Below are positions 1 to 9,645 of a stretch of DNA of 36,120 bases, in pieces (the stretch's first letter is position 1; each line of letters begins with the position of its first letter). The position numbers were made by a program, and so were the translations under genes. Origin of the DNA: Methanoregula sp. (GTDB lineage Archaea; Halobacteriota; Methanomicrobia; Methanomicrobiales; Methanospirillaceae); assembly GCA_030694985.1 (NCBI GenBank), contig JAUYTV010000036.1, positions 1 to 36,120 on the forward strand, read 5' to 3'. The notes under the pieces were generated by a model. It ran no database searches and was not told the origin of the DNA. It saw only the letters and a list, made by a program, of their open reading frames with translations.

Positions 1-1365
1 CGGGGTGAGTAAATACACGTATGTAGCGTTGCCGACAGTCACCAGCATATCGCCGCCGACCGGCCCGGTAGCCGGGGATACCCCGATAATCATTACCGGC
101 ACGAACTTTATCGGAGCAACGAACAGTGAAACCTCGCTCTATAACGTATCGATAAACGGCACCGTATTAACCAATATGACGGTAGTCAGTGCAACGTCGA
201 TCAGAGGGAGCACCCCGGCCGGTATCGCGGGGCTGGTTAACATCAACGTCACCACGCCGAACGGCACTTCGGTAACCGGTACGAACAAGTATACGTATGT
301 CGATCTCCCGAAATTCATCAGCATCACGCCATTGACCGGCTCGACAACGGGTGGTACACCGATAACAATCGTTGGTGAAAACTTAGCCGGAGCAACTAAG
401 TTAGCCGGTTCCATGTGGAATGTCTCGATTGGTGGCATCAACTTAACCAATATGACGGTAGTCAGTTCCACGAAAATCATTGGGAGTACACTGGCTCATG
501 AATCCGGACCTGTTGATGTAATTATCAGCACACCGAACGGCACATCCGTAACCGGTACAAGTGCATATACGTATGGTCTTCCCCCGGTGGTCACCAGCGT
601 CGCACCGCCGACCGCCCCGGTATCCGGCATCACCAATGTAACGATAACCGGTTCGAGTCTGACCGGCGCAACAGCAGTAACTTTTGGCGGGACACCGGCA
701 ACCAACATCACGGTCATTAATGATACAACGATCAATGCGAGTGCCCCTGCCCATGCAGCCGGTCTCGTTAATGTGAACGTCACGACGCCGAACGGTGTAT
801 CAGTAACCGGGACGGGTGTCTATCTCTATGTAGCCCTGCCGACGGTTACCAGTGTAGCACCGCCAACCGGCCCGCTTGTTGGCGGCACGGGTGTAACCAT
901 CATCGGTACGAACTTAACCGGCGCAACAGCAGTAACGTTTGGCAGGACACTGGCAACCGATGTTTCGGTAGTCAATGTGACGGCGATCACAGCGACCGCC
1001 CCTGCAAATGCAGCCGGCCTGGTATATGTCAATGTCAGCACCCCGAACGGCACGGCAATCGGGGTGAGTAAATACACGTATGTAGCGTTGCCGACAGTCA
1101 CCAGCATATCGCCGCCGACCGGCCCGGTAGCCGGGGATACCCCGATAATCATTACCGGCACGAACTTTATCGGAGCAACGAACAGTGGTTCTTCCCTCTA
1201 TAACGTATCGATAAACGGCACCGTATTAACCAATATGACGGTAGTCAGTGCAACGTCGATCAGGGGGAGCACCCCAGCCGGTATCGCGGGTCTTGTTAAC
1301 ATCAACGTCACCACGCCGAACGGCACCTCAGTAACCGGTACGAACAAGTATACGTATGTAGACGT
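1..1365 (+). repeat. Near-identical in-frame duplication inside the surface-protein gene
   Basis: The stretch starting at base 1 recurs from base 1060 with very few differences for about 300 bases (offset 1059 = 353 codons). It covers one IPT/TIG repeat and the start of the next. The main local difference is around base 125 versus 1184 (ETS versus GSS at protein level). Such identity points to recent duplication or gene conversion. Confidence 0.85.
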
Positions 1366-4300
1366 TCCGACATTTACGAGCATCACGCCGGTGACCGGCT
1401 CGACAGCGGGTGGCACACCGGTGACCATCACCGGGACGAACCTTATCGGAGCGACGAACAGTGGTTCTTCCATCTTTAATGTATCCATTGGCGGAACTGC
1501 GTTAACCAATATGACAGTAGTCAGTTCCACGAAGATTATCGGAAGCACCCGTGCAGGTAACGCAGGTCTCGCTGATGTAATTATCAGCACGCCGAACGGC
1601 ACTGCAACCGGGGGGGCTGGGGCATACACCTATGCTGGTCCCCCGACATTCACCAACATCACCCCGGCATCCGGCACTACATTGGGAGGTACCACAGTAA
1701 CAATTAGCGGTACAAACCTGATTGGAGCGAACGCTGGCGGAGTGAACGGCAATGTAACCATTGGCGGCTCACTGGTAACCATCGTATCAGTCGTCAGCGA
1801 TTCAATCACGGCGACTACACCTGCTCATGCAGCCGGAGCAGTTAACGTTGTCATTACCACACCTAACGGCACTGCAACCGGCACGGGAGTATATTCTTAT
1901 GGAGCACCCCCGACATTCACCAGCATCACCCCGGCATCCGGCACGACAGCGGGCGGTACCACGGTAACGATTAGCGGTACGAACCTTATTGGAGCGAACG
2001 CTGGCGGAGTGAAAGGCAATGTAACCATGGGGGGCTCACCTGCAACCATAGTCTCGGTAGTCAGTGGTTCTATCACAGCGACAACGCCTGCTCATGCAGC
2101 CGGAGCTGTTGACATCGTCATCACCACACCTAACGGCACTGCAAATGGTACAGGAGTATATTCCTACAGAGCACCCCCAACGTTCACCAGCATCAATCCG
2201 GCATCCGGCACGACAGCGGGCGGTACCACGGTAACGATTAGCGGTACGAACCTGATTGGAGCAAACGCCGGCGGAGTGAACGGCAATGTAACCATTGGTG
2301 GCTCGCCTGCAACCATAGTCTCGGTAGTCAGCGGTTCCATCACAGCGACAACGCCAGCTCATGCAGCCGGAGAGGTTGACGTAGTTATAACCACACCCAA
2401 CGGCACTGCAACCGGTGGGACCGGTGCATATACCTATACGGTTCCACCAACGGTTACCCACATTGCACCCCCGACCGGCCAGAACACGACAACGATCAGC
2501 ATCGCGAACCTTCAGGGAACCGGTTTCTATGGAACACCCACAGTCAACCTGACAAAGACTGGAGAAAATAATATCACGGCAACTGATGTGACGGTCGCAT
2601 CTGCAACCAAGATCACCTGCAAATTCGATCTGTCCGGTAAAAAAGTTGGAGCCTGGAACGTAACCGTGATCAATCCAGATGGTCAGTCAGGTTCACTCTT
2701 TGAGGGTTTTACGGTAACAAACTCAACACCCTCACCTGCAGTTAGCAGTATCACTCCCAGTACCGGCCAGAACAACGCAAGTGTCATTATCACCGACCTC
2801 GCGGGTACCGGGTTCCTTTCCGGTGCAACAGTGAAACTGACGAAGAGTGGCCAGACAGATATCGTGGCAACCGGTGTCACCGTTGTTTCTGCAACCCGGA
2901 TCACCTGCACGTTTGATCTGACCGGTAAAGCAGCCGGGCCCTGGAACATTGTCGTCACCAACACGGATACCCAGACCGGGACGCTCACCAACGGTTTTAC
3001 CGTAACCAGCCTCACCCCGACACCCACGTTCACCAGTATCACCCCGGCATCCGGTACGACAGCGGGAGGTACCACAGTAACGATTAGCGGTACGAACCTG
3101 ATTGGAGCGAACGCCGGCGGAGTGAACGGTAATGTAACCATTGGCGGCGCACTGGCAACTATAATATCAGTAGTCAGCGGTTCGATCACGGCGACAACAC
3201 CCGCTCATGCAGCTGGAGCAGTTAACGTAGTCATCACCACACCTAACGGCACTGCAACCGGGGGGACTGGGGCATACACTTATGTGAGTGGCCTGACGGT
3301 TACCGATATTGCACCTCCAACCGGCAAGAACACGAAAACAATTAGAATAGCGAACCTTAAGGGAACCGGGTTCTATGGATCCCCAACAGTCAACCTGACG
3401 AAGACCGGAGAAAATAATATCACGGCAACCGATGTGACGGTCGAATCTGCAACCAAGATATCCTGTACATTCGATCTGTCCGGTAAAACAACAGGAGCCT
3501 GGAACATAATCGTGATCAATCCAGACGGTCAACAAGCCTCACTGATCAACGGTTTTACCATAACAGATTCATCACACTCACCTGCAGTTACTAGTATCAC
3601 CCCCAGTACAGGCCAGAACACGACAAGTGTTATTATCACCAACCTCGCGGGTACCAGGTTCCTTTCCGGTGCAACGGTGAATCTGACAAAGAGCGGTGAA
3701 CCAGATATCGTTGCAACCGGAGTAACGGTCGTTTCTGCAACCAAAATCACCTGCACGTTTGATTTGACCGGTAAAGCAGCCGGGCCCTGGAACATTGTTG
3801 TCACCAACACGGATAACCAGACCGGGACGCTCCCCAACGGGTTTACGGTAACAAAACCCATTCCGGTAGCATCATTTACCCAGAGCCCGGTTACCGGTCC
3901 CGCCCCGCTGACGGTGAGCTTTACGGACACTTCAACCAATAATCCGACAAGCTGGAACTGGAACTTCGGTGAAGGAAACACGAGTACGATCCAGAACCCA
4001 ATTAACTCGTACGTGAATCCCGGGGTCTATAACGTAACCCTGACCGCAACAAACATTTACGGCAGCAGTCCTCCGAACACATCAGTGAAGATTATCTCGG
4101 TTACAACACCCGTAACCCAGAGTAACACGACTTATCCGGGAGTTACCGTCAGTAATGCTACTGAAAAAAATTTCCAGTTCAACATCACCAGTGTTGTGAA
4201 TTCGGGAGGATCTGTAAGTAACGCATCCTCTACCCAGGTTGACTATCAGACGCCTGGTTGGAAGAATATAGTTCTGACCGGTACAAACATCACCACCAGC

Positions 4301-6241
4301 AACGGGAATATCTTTGTTGACAAAGTGACTTCCGTTAAGATGGCAACTCTTCCGCTTACCTATACTTTCGATAGTGTTGGAACCGCCCGGTCGCAGTTTG
4401 TCCTTGACCAGAAGACCATGACGCAAGGGGCTGCATTTGAAAGAGCGGTTGTTCCTGGGGCCAATGAGACGGTGACTTCCCGGTTCCAGCTGGCTGTGCA
4501 GGGACAGGGTGCTACTCTGGGTGCCATCGGTTACACCGTTGAAGTAACCGGTTCTGCTCCATTCAATGCCAATATGACTGGGACGAATCCGGTTTCAATC
4601 AACCTGAGTGTGAGCCATGCATGGGTAATGGCGAACGGTGGTACGGGAGCGATCCGGATCCTTCACCTGCCCGAAAGCGGAACAGCAGAGAGCCTGACCA
4701 CAACGTATGCCTTTGGTGACGGCACAACCGATTACTTCAAGGCACATTCGAACGGATTATCCATCTTTGGTCTTGCAAGTGTAACAACAAATCCCACCCC
4801 AGCCCAAGCCTCAGGTCCAGCCAGCAGTAGTGGCACTATTCAGTCAGGTCAACCCAGTATTATTTCAGCAACCGCAAACCCGGCCCAAGCGGGTCAGACC
4901 GTCAGTTATTCGTTTGGCACCCCTTCTGCCACGTATCCGGTCTCGATCCAATCGGTATCCTTTGTACCCAACACGGCAATTCCCCAGTCCCTGTGTGTGG
5001 TCCAGCAGCAAGGCCCGTCAGCTGCATTTGGTCTCAAGGACCGACCTGCAGCATACGAGAACATTGAGATCTCGTGGATAAATCCGAATGCGATCACATC
5101 CGGAACGATTCATTTCAGCTTACTCGGGTCATGGGCAAAAGAGAACCAAATCGAACCTGCCAATGTAGTTCTGCTGCGGAGCCACGATCTTGTCTGGACA
5201 GAACTCCCGACATCATTTGAACACACGGAGGGGGATATTCATTATTATTCTTCCAATACCCCCGGTTTCTCGTACTTTGCAGTCTCTCAGAAACTGCCAC
5301 CCCTAACAGAAAAAGCAACCCCGCAGGCAACAGTATCCCCGGCAGGTAGCGTTCAGCCGGCATCGCCCTCTGTTACGGTAACTGCACTTATAACTCCTGT
5401 TCAAACGAAAATGGGCCCGGAAGTTGGGAAAGGTACTTCTGTGTTATCTCCCGCACCAGAACCCTCTGTTATTCCGGATACTGCAAGTATTCTGCTCGTT
5501 TTCGGGGTTGCCCTGTTTTGTGCAACCATTGTCATATATCTCTATTTCCGGAAAATGTCAAAGAAGACTTCTCATAAGACCCCGCACAAAACCCGTGTCC
5601 TTATCGTTGATGATGAACCGCAGATCGTCGAGCTATTCTCCTTCATTCTGGATATGGAAGGATACGAGCCAATAAAAGCTTCCAGCGGAAAGGAATGCCT
5701 TTTGCGGCTTTCGGACAAGAAAAACTCACCGGATGTCATCCTTCTTGATGTCACGATGTCCCCGATGGATGGATGGGAGACACTGGAAGCGATAAAGAAG
5801 GACCCGGCGCTCCGGAAAATCCCGGTGCTGATGCTTACGGGAAAACAACTGCTTCCTGAAGAAGCAAAACATTACGGGATATGCATTGAGGATTATCTCC
5901 TCAAACCAATTATGCCCCACGCGATGTATGACGCAATCGAGTATGTCATCAACCGGAAGAAGAAGATTGATGCTGAGATCCAGCTGGCAATCAAAGCAGG
6001 GCACGAAAAAGCCCTTGTATGCGAATATGCAAAACTCGCAAAACAGGTTGATGTAGACAAGAAACTCCTCAAACTCATGGGTAAGAAAAATTCCAAGATG
6101 GAAAAGACAGGGAATGGTATAAATCAGACCATTGAGGATCTGGCTGATGATATGGTGCTGAGGGAAGAGAAGTTGATACAACTCCGGGAAAGAATTTCCG
6201 TATCCCCGTTATCGTTTATCTGCCTCGAATTCCAAAATTAA
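1..6241 (+). CDS. Giant surface protein: IPT/TIG repeats, PKD, membrane helix, cytoplasmic receiver (REC) domain; 5' end outside window
   Basis: The frame is open from the left edge, so the true start and signal peptide lie upstream. The GTG at position 5 is an internal codon, because the same sequence recurs mid-gene at 1064. Numbering from that codon, about 14 IPT/TIG-type repeats of roughly 85-95 residues fill 1-1280; four of them are a variant with a TGQN-like opening. A PKD domain follows at about 1284-1367 (WNWNFGEGN). A segment ending in PGFSYFAVSQ (about 1640-1762) resembles the archaeal PGF-pre-PGF domain. A Ser/Thr/Pro linker leads to a membrane helix at 1829-1848. A receiver domain at about 1864-1985 has all canonical residues: D1869/D1870, phospho-acceptor D1915, T1945 and K1967. 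The last ~90 residues are charged and helical, with no DNA-binding or enzyme domain. The predicted topology is a long adhesive or sensory ectodomain outside and REC inside. I infer a role in surface sensing or adhesion controlled by phosphorylation; no kinase is nearby. Confidence 0.9.
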   Translation, partial: GVSKYTYVALPTVTSISPPTGPVAGDTPIIITGTNFIGATNSETSLYNVSINGTVLTNMTVVSATSIRGSTPAGIAGLVNINVTTPNGTSVTGTNKYTYVDLPKFISITPLTGSTTGGTPITIVGENLAGATKLAGSMWNVSIGGINLTNMTVVSSTKIIGSTLAHESGPVDVIISTPNGTSVTGTSAYTYGLPPVVTSVAPPTAPVSGITNVTITGSSLTGATAVTFGGTPATNITVINDTTINASAPAHAAGLVNVNVTTPNGVSVTGTGVYLYVALPTVTSVAPPTGPLVGGTGVTIIGTNLTGATAVTFGRTLATDVSVVNVTAITATAPANAAGLVYVNVSTPNGTAIGVSKYTYVALPTVTSISPPTGPVAGDTPIIITGTNFIGATNSGSSLYNVSINGTVLTNMTVVSATSIRGSTPAGIAGLVNINVTTPNGTSVTGTNKYTYVDVPTFTSITPVTGSTAGGTPVTITGTNLIGATNSGSSIFNVSIGGTALTNMTVVSSTKIIGSTRAGNAGLADVIISTPNGTATGGAGAYTYAGPPTFTNITPASGTTLGGTTVTISGTNLIGANAGGVNGNVTIGGSLVTIVSVVSDSITATTPAHAAGAVNVVITTPNGTATGTGVYSYGAPPTFTSITPASGTTAGGTTVTISGTNLIGANAGGVKGNVTMGGSPATIVSVVSGSITATTPAHAAGAVDIVITTPNGTANGTGVYSYRAPPTFTSINPASGTTAGGTTVTISGTNLIGANAGGVNGNVTIGGSPATIVSVVSGSITATTPAHAAGEVDVVITTPNGTATGGTGAYTYTVPPTVTHIAPPTGQNTTTISIANLQGTGFYGTPTVNLTKTGENNITATDVTVASATKITCKFDLSGKKVGAWNVTVINPDGQSGSLFEGFTVTNSTPSPAVSSITPSTGQNNASVIITDLAGTGFLSGATVKLTKSGQTDIVATGVTVVSATRITCTFDLTGKAAGPWNIVVTNTDTQTGTLTNGFTVTSLTPTPTFTSITPASGTTAGGTTVTISGTNLIGANAGGVNGNVTIGGALATIISVVSGSITATTPAHAAGAVNVVITTPNGTATGGTGAYTYVSGLTVTDIAPPTGKNTKTIRIANLKGTGFYGSPTVNLTKTGENNITATDVTVESATKISCTFDLSGKTTGAWNIIVINPDGQQASLINGFTITDSSHSPAVTSITPSTGQNTTSVIITNLAGTRFLSGATVNLTKSGEPDIVATGVTVVSATKITCTFDLTGKAAGPWNIVVTNTDNQTGTLPNGFTVTKPIPVASFTQSPVTGPAPLTVSFTDTSTNNPTSWNWNFGEGNTSTIQNPINSYVNPGVYNVTLTATNIYGSSPPNTSVKIISVTTPVTQSNTTYPGVTVSNATEKNFQFNITSVVNSGGSVSNASSTQVDYQTPGWKNIVLTGTNITTSNGNIFVDKVTSVKMATLPLTYTFDSVGTARSQFVLDQKTMTQGAAFERAVVPGANETVTSRFQLAVQGQGATLGAIGYTVEVTGSAPFNANMTGTNPVSINLSVSHAWVMANGGTGAIRILHLPESGTAESLTTTYAFGDGTTDYFKAHSNGLSIFGLASVTTNPTPAQASGPASSSGTIQSGQPSIISATANPAQAGQTVSYSFGTPSATYPVSIQSVSFVPNTAIPQSLCVVQQQGPSAAFGLKDRPAAYENIEISWINPNAITSGTIHFSLLGSWAKENQIEPANVVLLRSHDLVWTELPTSFEHTEGDIHYYSSNTPGFSYFAVSQKLPPLTEKATPQATVSPAGSVQPASPSVTVTALITPVQTKMGPEVGKGTSVLSPAPEPSVIPDTASILLVFGVALFCATIVIYLYFRKMSKKTSHKTPHKTRVLIVDDEPQIVELFSFILDMEGYEPIKASSGKECLLRLSDKKNSPDVILLDVTMSPMDGWETLEAIKKDPALRKIPVLMLTGKQLLPEEAKHYGICIEDYLLKPIMPHAMYDAIEYVINRKKKIDAEIQLAIKAGHEKALVCEYAKLAKQVDVDKKLLKLMGKKNSKMEKTGNGINQTIEDLADDMVLREEKLIQLRERISVSPLSFICLEFQN

Positions 6242-6347
6242 AACTAAATTTTTGGATGAAAGCCACAATCCGTAATTGTAGCGTTCCCGTATTCAGGTCC
6301 AAAAATTAGAAAAAATCCCGGTTTTCTGATGCCCTAAAAAAAACCGC
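6242..6347. other. Convergent intergenic spacer
   Basis: This 106-bp gap lies between convergent genes. It holds a short T run just after the surface-protein stop (6247-6251) and an A run at 6337-6344, which reads as T on the minus strand. These could serve as T-rich archaeal terminators for both sides. Nothing else was seen. Confidence 0.4.
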
Positions 6348-6770
6348 TCATTCGTTAGCAGTGCGAAGCCGGTAGCCAACCCAGTTCCCGCGATCGCATG
6401 CGGGTTTTGGATTCTCCATATGCTCAAAGACAAACTCGAAGGCTTCCTGCGGCATCACGCTTCTGCCGTTTTTGATGCAGAACTCGACAAACGCCTCATA
6501 CATCGCTGTGCAGGGAACCTGAGCCATAGTATCTGCCACCAGCACTTCTTCGTGAAAACTCCAGATGCTCTCGAATTCGAGTTCATCATCCATGAGGGGT
6601 TTGACGATCGCTTCATCAATTTCCAGGGATGCATGCTGTTCTTTTGTGGCAGACTCAATATCCTTATAAAAGTCCCTGACTACCGTAAGCCCCTGGCGGA
6701 GATCGTTTAAGTCCTGCTCAAGGTCTTTTATCTTATGCTCTTTATCAGTGACTGGTTTAGCTGGTTCCAT
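6348..6770 (-). CDS. Hypothetical protein: N-terminal coiled coil plus small C-terminal domain
   Basis: This 140-residue protein is not a family I can name with confidence. Residues 5-50 are heptad-rich and charged, a likely coiled coil. The C-terminal part (about 75-138) has the pattern AMYEAFVEFCIKNG then NWVGYRLR. This loosely resembles the winged-helix tail of D5-type primases and phage replication proteins, but the match is by eye only. It lies 62 bp downstream of hypF on the same strand, so it may be co-transcribed. An AAGGAAG-like ribosome site sits about 10 nt before the ATG. No membrane segment or signal peptide is visible. Confidence 0.65.
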   Translation of the reverse strand: MEPAKPVTDKEHKIKDLEQDLNDLRQGLTVVRDFYKDIESATKEQHASLEIDEAIVKPLMDDELEFESIWSFHEEVLVADTMAQVPCTAMYEAFVEFCIKNGRSVMPQEAFEFVFEHMENPKPACDRGNWVGYRLRTANE

Positions 6771-6832
6771 TGCAGGTACTTCCTTTGTTTATGCTTCCCA
6801 ACGGATAAAGTGCTCGAAGAAAGCTGACGTAA

Positions 6833-9076
6833 TCATGGCCCCGTTCTCGTCTGCTCCAGGGATTTTCCTGCATACACGCACTGCCCGTACGAAACACAGC
6901 CATCGCCCAGCGGGTAATCGGCATTGATGACGCAGTCATAGCCCGCTTGAGTAATCTCATCTCTTATCGTCTCGCGGATTGCGTTGTTGATGGCAACACC
7001 CCCGCTGATCGCAATCTTCTGCCTGCCATCTTTGTCCGCAGCCCGGATGGCAAGAGCAGCAATACCCCGCGAGAGATTGTACTGGAACGATGCAGCGATA
7101 TCCCGCACTGCCCGGAGATCATCCCCTGGTGCTTCCTGCATTCGTGTAAGTGTGGTCTCCATCAGGGAACGGGTGGAGAGGATGTCGCATCCAGCGTGGC
7201 GACCATACACCAGTTCCCATGGCCCGGTATGTCCGCCATATGCTGCAGCTTCGAGTTTCATGGCCGGCTCGCCATCATAGGTCTTCTCCCGGCAGATGTT
7301 GAGCAGTGCTGCGGCAGCATCGAGCACCCTGCCGGTACTGCTGGTCTGCGTGACATTGAATCCTGTTGCTAACTGTTTTTTCATCACACCGAGTTCGATA
7401 TCCGACCACCCGCGCCCGGCCAGCAGTGCGCAAATCCGCTCATCGGGCAGGATACCGTAGAGCATCCGCTCCGGAAACCGGGTGGCCAGATCCCCGCCGG
7501 GCATCGGTACTGGTTCGAGATGGGCTACGCGCCGGAAGTCCGGCACCGCCCCGCTGAAGATCTCGCCACCCCAGACAGTCCCGTCATCACCGTACCCTAC
7601 CCCGTCGATTGCGATGCCGATGCAGGGCTCCGTTGTCGCTGCTGCGATATGCGCCCTGTGGTGCTGAACCGGGATCAGTTCCAGCGAATGTTCCGCTGCC
7701 AGCTCGCGGGCGAAGCGGGTAGAGAGGAACTGCGGGTGGAGATCGTGGGCGATCACGTCGAACTTTGCGCCCAGCACCCTTTTGAGGTTCTGCACGGTCT
7801 CTTGCAGGTATTCCAATGTTGCCGGGTTCCGCACATTGCCCACATGCGGTGATGTGACCGCAAAACCGTTTTTGTAGATCGTTGCATTTGAATTCAGTTC
7901 CGGGCCTACCGCAAGGATGCAGTGTTTCCCGAGATCGATTGCGGTCCGCTTCGGCGCAATCCCCCGCGAGAGCCGGATGATGTACCCGTCCCGCATCACC
8001 GAGTCATCGCACCGGTTCACAATAGTCCGGTTGTGCGTTAAGAAGAAATCCACGTCCCGGTTCAGCTTCGCCATTGCCTGATCGATATTGGTTATCATCG
8101 GGTAGCCGGGCATGTTGGCGCTTGTCATGATCAGGAGCGGGTTTCTGAGATGGGAAAACAGGAGATGGTGAAGCCCGGTATAGGGGAGCATGCAGCCGAT
8201 GGTATGGACGTTGCTGATCGTTTCGTGAGCCGTGGGATCGCGCTTGGTGAGGACAACGATCGGGTGGACCGGGCTGTTTAACCGTTCCTTGTCCTGTTCA
8301 GTCACGACCGCCATCTGTTCGAGATAATCCGGGCGTACCATAATCGCAAACGGCTGCTCGATCCTGCCGAGCCGGTGCTTCAGTTCACCCGCTGAACTCT
8401 CAATACAGACAAGGTGGAATCCCCCAATGCCCCGTATCGCAAGGATCTTTCCGGCATCGAGCAGCCCTGCTGCTTCCCTGACGGGATCGCAGCAGTCCAC
8501 CTGCCGGCCTTGTGTATCGAAGAGTTCGATCTTCGGCCCGCACGTGTGGCAGGCGATAGTCTGGGCATGATGGCGCCGGGAATGGGGATCATTGTATTCC
8601 TGTGCGCAGGCGGGACACATCGGGAACTCTTTCATTGACGTGCGTTCGCGGTCGTAGGGGATTTCGTTGATGATGCTGTACCGTGGCCCACAGTTCACGC
8701 AGGATGTGGCCCAGTAATTTTCGTACCGCCCGCCCGTATTAAAAATATCAGTGATGCACTCATCGCAGCATGCAATGTCGGGCGGGATCATACCGCTGAA
8801 TGAACCGGTTGCGCTGGGTACTATGAAAAAACCGTCAGGAATGGTTTTTTGCGTGTCAGAAACGGTCACTGAATCAATGCGCGAGAGCGGGGGACCGCAG
8901 GTGACTGCTGCAACAAACTCTAAAAACCTGTCACCCCGGGCAAAAATCTCCACTTCGCTGCCGAGATTCTGTACCGTGCCGGCGATCTTCAGCCTCGCTG
9001 CCTGTGCGTACACAAACGGGCGGAACCCGACACCCTGAACAATTCCGCATACTGTGATTCTGCCCGTTTTTCGCAT
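6833..9076 (-). CDS. hypF: Carbamoyltransferase HypF, [NiFe] hydrogenase maturation
   Basis: HypF uses carbamoyl phosphate and ATP to carbamoylate HypE, the route to the cyanide ligands of the [NiFe] centre; it is cytoplasmic. The order of domains is classical. An acylphosphatase domain (1-90) carries GIVQGVGFRPF at 11-21. Two zinc-finger-like Cys motifs follow (C104/C107 with C126/C129; C154/C157 with C176/C179). Then come a YrdC-like domain (about 195-380, with MTSANMPG) and a Kae1-like domain with the HHRAH metal site and GVGYGDDGTVWGGE. The length of 747 aa is normal. There is no Shine-Dalgarno sequence before the ATG, and a TATA-like element lies about 30 bp upstream, so the transcript is probably leaderless. 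No other hyp gene is present; methanogens often scatter them. Confidence 0.97.
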   Translation of the reverse strand: MRKTGRITVCGIVQGVGFRPFVYAQAARLKIAGTVQNLGSEVEIFARGDRFLEFVAAVTCGPPLSRIDSVTVSDTQKTIPDGFFIVPSATGSFSGMIPPDIACCDECITDIFNTGGRYENYWATSCVNCGPRYSIINEIPYDRERTSMKEFPMCPACAQEYNDPHSRRHHAQTIACHTCGPKIELFDTQGRQVDCCDPVREAAGLLDAGKILAIRGIGGFHLVCIESSAGELKHRLGRIEQPFAIMVRPDYLEQMAVVTEQDKERLNSPVHPIVVLTKRDPTAHETISNVHTIGCMLPYTGLHHLLFSHLRNPLLIMTSANMPGYPMITNIDQAMAKLNRDVDFFLTHNRTIVNRCDDSVMRDGYIIRLSRGIAPKRTAIDLGKHCILAVGPELNSNATIYKNGFAVTSPHVGNVRNPATLEYLQETVQNLKRVLGAKFDVIAHDLHPQFLSTRFARELAAEHSLELIPVQHHRAHIAAATTEPCIGIAIDGVGYGDDGTVWGGEIFSGAVPDFRRVAHLEPVPMPGGDLATRFPERMLYGILPDERICALLAGRGWSDIELGVMKKQLATGFNVTQTSSTGRVLDAAAALLNICREKTYDGEPAMKLEAAAYGGHTGPWELVYGRHAGCDILSTRSLMETTLTRMQEAPGDDLRAVRDIAASFQYNLSRGIAALAIRAADKDGRQKIAISGGVAINNAIRETIRDEITQAGYDCVINADYPLGDGCVSYGQCVYAGKSLEQTRTGP

Positions 9077-9132
9077 TGAATTGCCGTAAAACTTATTGAA
9101 TCGTACATCGATATAATTATAGGGATTTTACC
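9077..9132. promoter_or_regulatory. Divergent promoter between hypF and the winged-helix/helicase run
   Basis: The 56-bp gap contains one AT-rich block (GATATAATTATAGG, about 9109-9122) that can act as a TATA box in either direction. It sits about 15-20 bp from the GTG on the plus strand and about 30 bp from the hypF ATG. This fits leaderless or nearly leaderless transcripts and implies that the two directions compete for TBP/TFB. Confidence 0.5.
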
Positions 9133-9645
9133 GTGCCGGGCCATATTCGAATAGTTAATGATCCTGTGGACCTCGTTCCGCTCCTAATGACGTTCAATGA
9201 TCCATCTTTTAAAAAGGTCTATGAACTGCTCAATAAATCGTGGTTGACAGAAGATGAGATAAAGGTGCAGGTTGGCCCGGAGAACGTGGAGGTCTGCCTC
9301 CAGCTCTTAAAGAAAGGAAATCTTGTCGAAGAGCAGTGGCGCATGCCAAAACCCGGTGCAAACCCGGAAAAAGAGTTCCGCGCCACCTACAATAAGTTCC
9401 GGGCAAACTTCCAGTGCAATCTTTCTGATCTTGCAGATATCATCTACATCTCGCTCTCCAATGATGAGAATCTCAGGGAAGTTGTGGACAATATTGAAGG
9501 AGAACTGACAAAGGGCAACAGCTCGATTAACGAACTCTCCCGCAAATTTGATGTCGGGCCCGTCTTTATCAAAGGCATAGCAAAAAGGATTCCCCATATG
9601 GATGTCAAAGGGCAGGGACTGGTGCTGCTTGACACTGGGCGCTAA
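9133..9645 (+). CDS. Archaeal winged-helix (ArsR-like) putative transcriptional regulator
   Basis: A 170-residue cytoplasmic protein. Residues about 20-70 (FNDPSFKKVYELLNKSWLTEDEIKVQVG, VCLQLLKKGNLVEEQW, spoken of in two blocks) look like an ArsR-type winged helix. The rest is helical and ends in a second HTH-like stretch (ELSRKFDVGPVFIKGIAKRI). It starts with GTG just downstream of the shared TATA element, so the transcript is probably leaderless. The next gene overlaps its 3' end, suggesting an operon with the second winged-helix protein and the helicase. The ligand and targets cannot be read from the sequence. Confidence 0.75.
   Translation: MPGHIRIVNDPVDLVPLLMTFNDPSFKKVYELLNKSWLTEDEIKVQVGPENVEVCLQLLKKGNLVEEQWRMPKPGANPEKEFRATYNKFRANFQCNLSDLADIIYISLSNDENLREVVDNIEGELTKGNSSINELSRKFDVGPVFIKGIAKRIPHMDVKGQGLVLLDTGR

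Noticed and set aside
5-7. GTG as the start codon of the surface-protein gene
   Set aside because: The same bases recur at 1064 inside the coding repeats, there is no signal peptide after it, and the frame is open to the window edge.
139-3981. Several long open frames antisense to the surface-protein gene
   Set aside because: They mirror the repeated coding sequence on the other strand, have repeat-driven composition and match no family.
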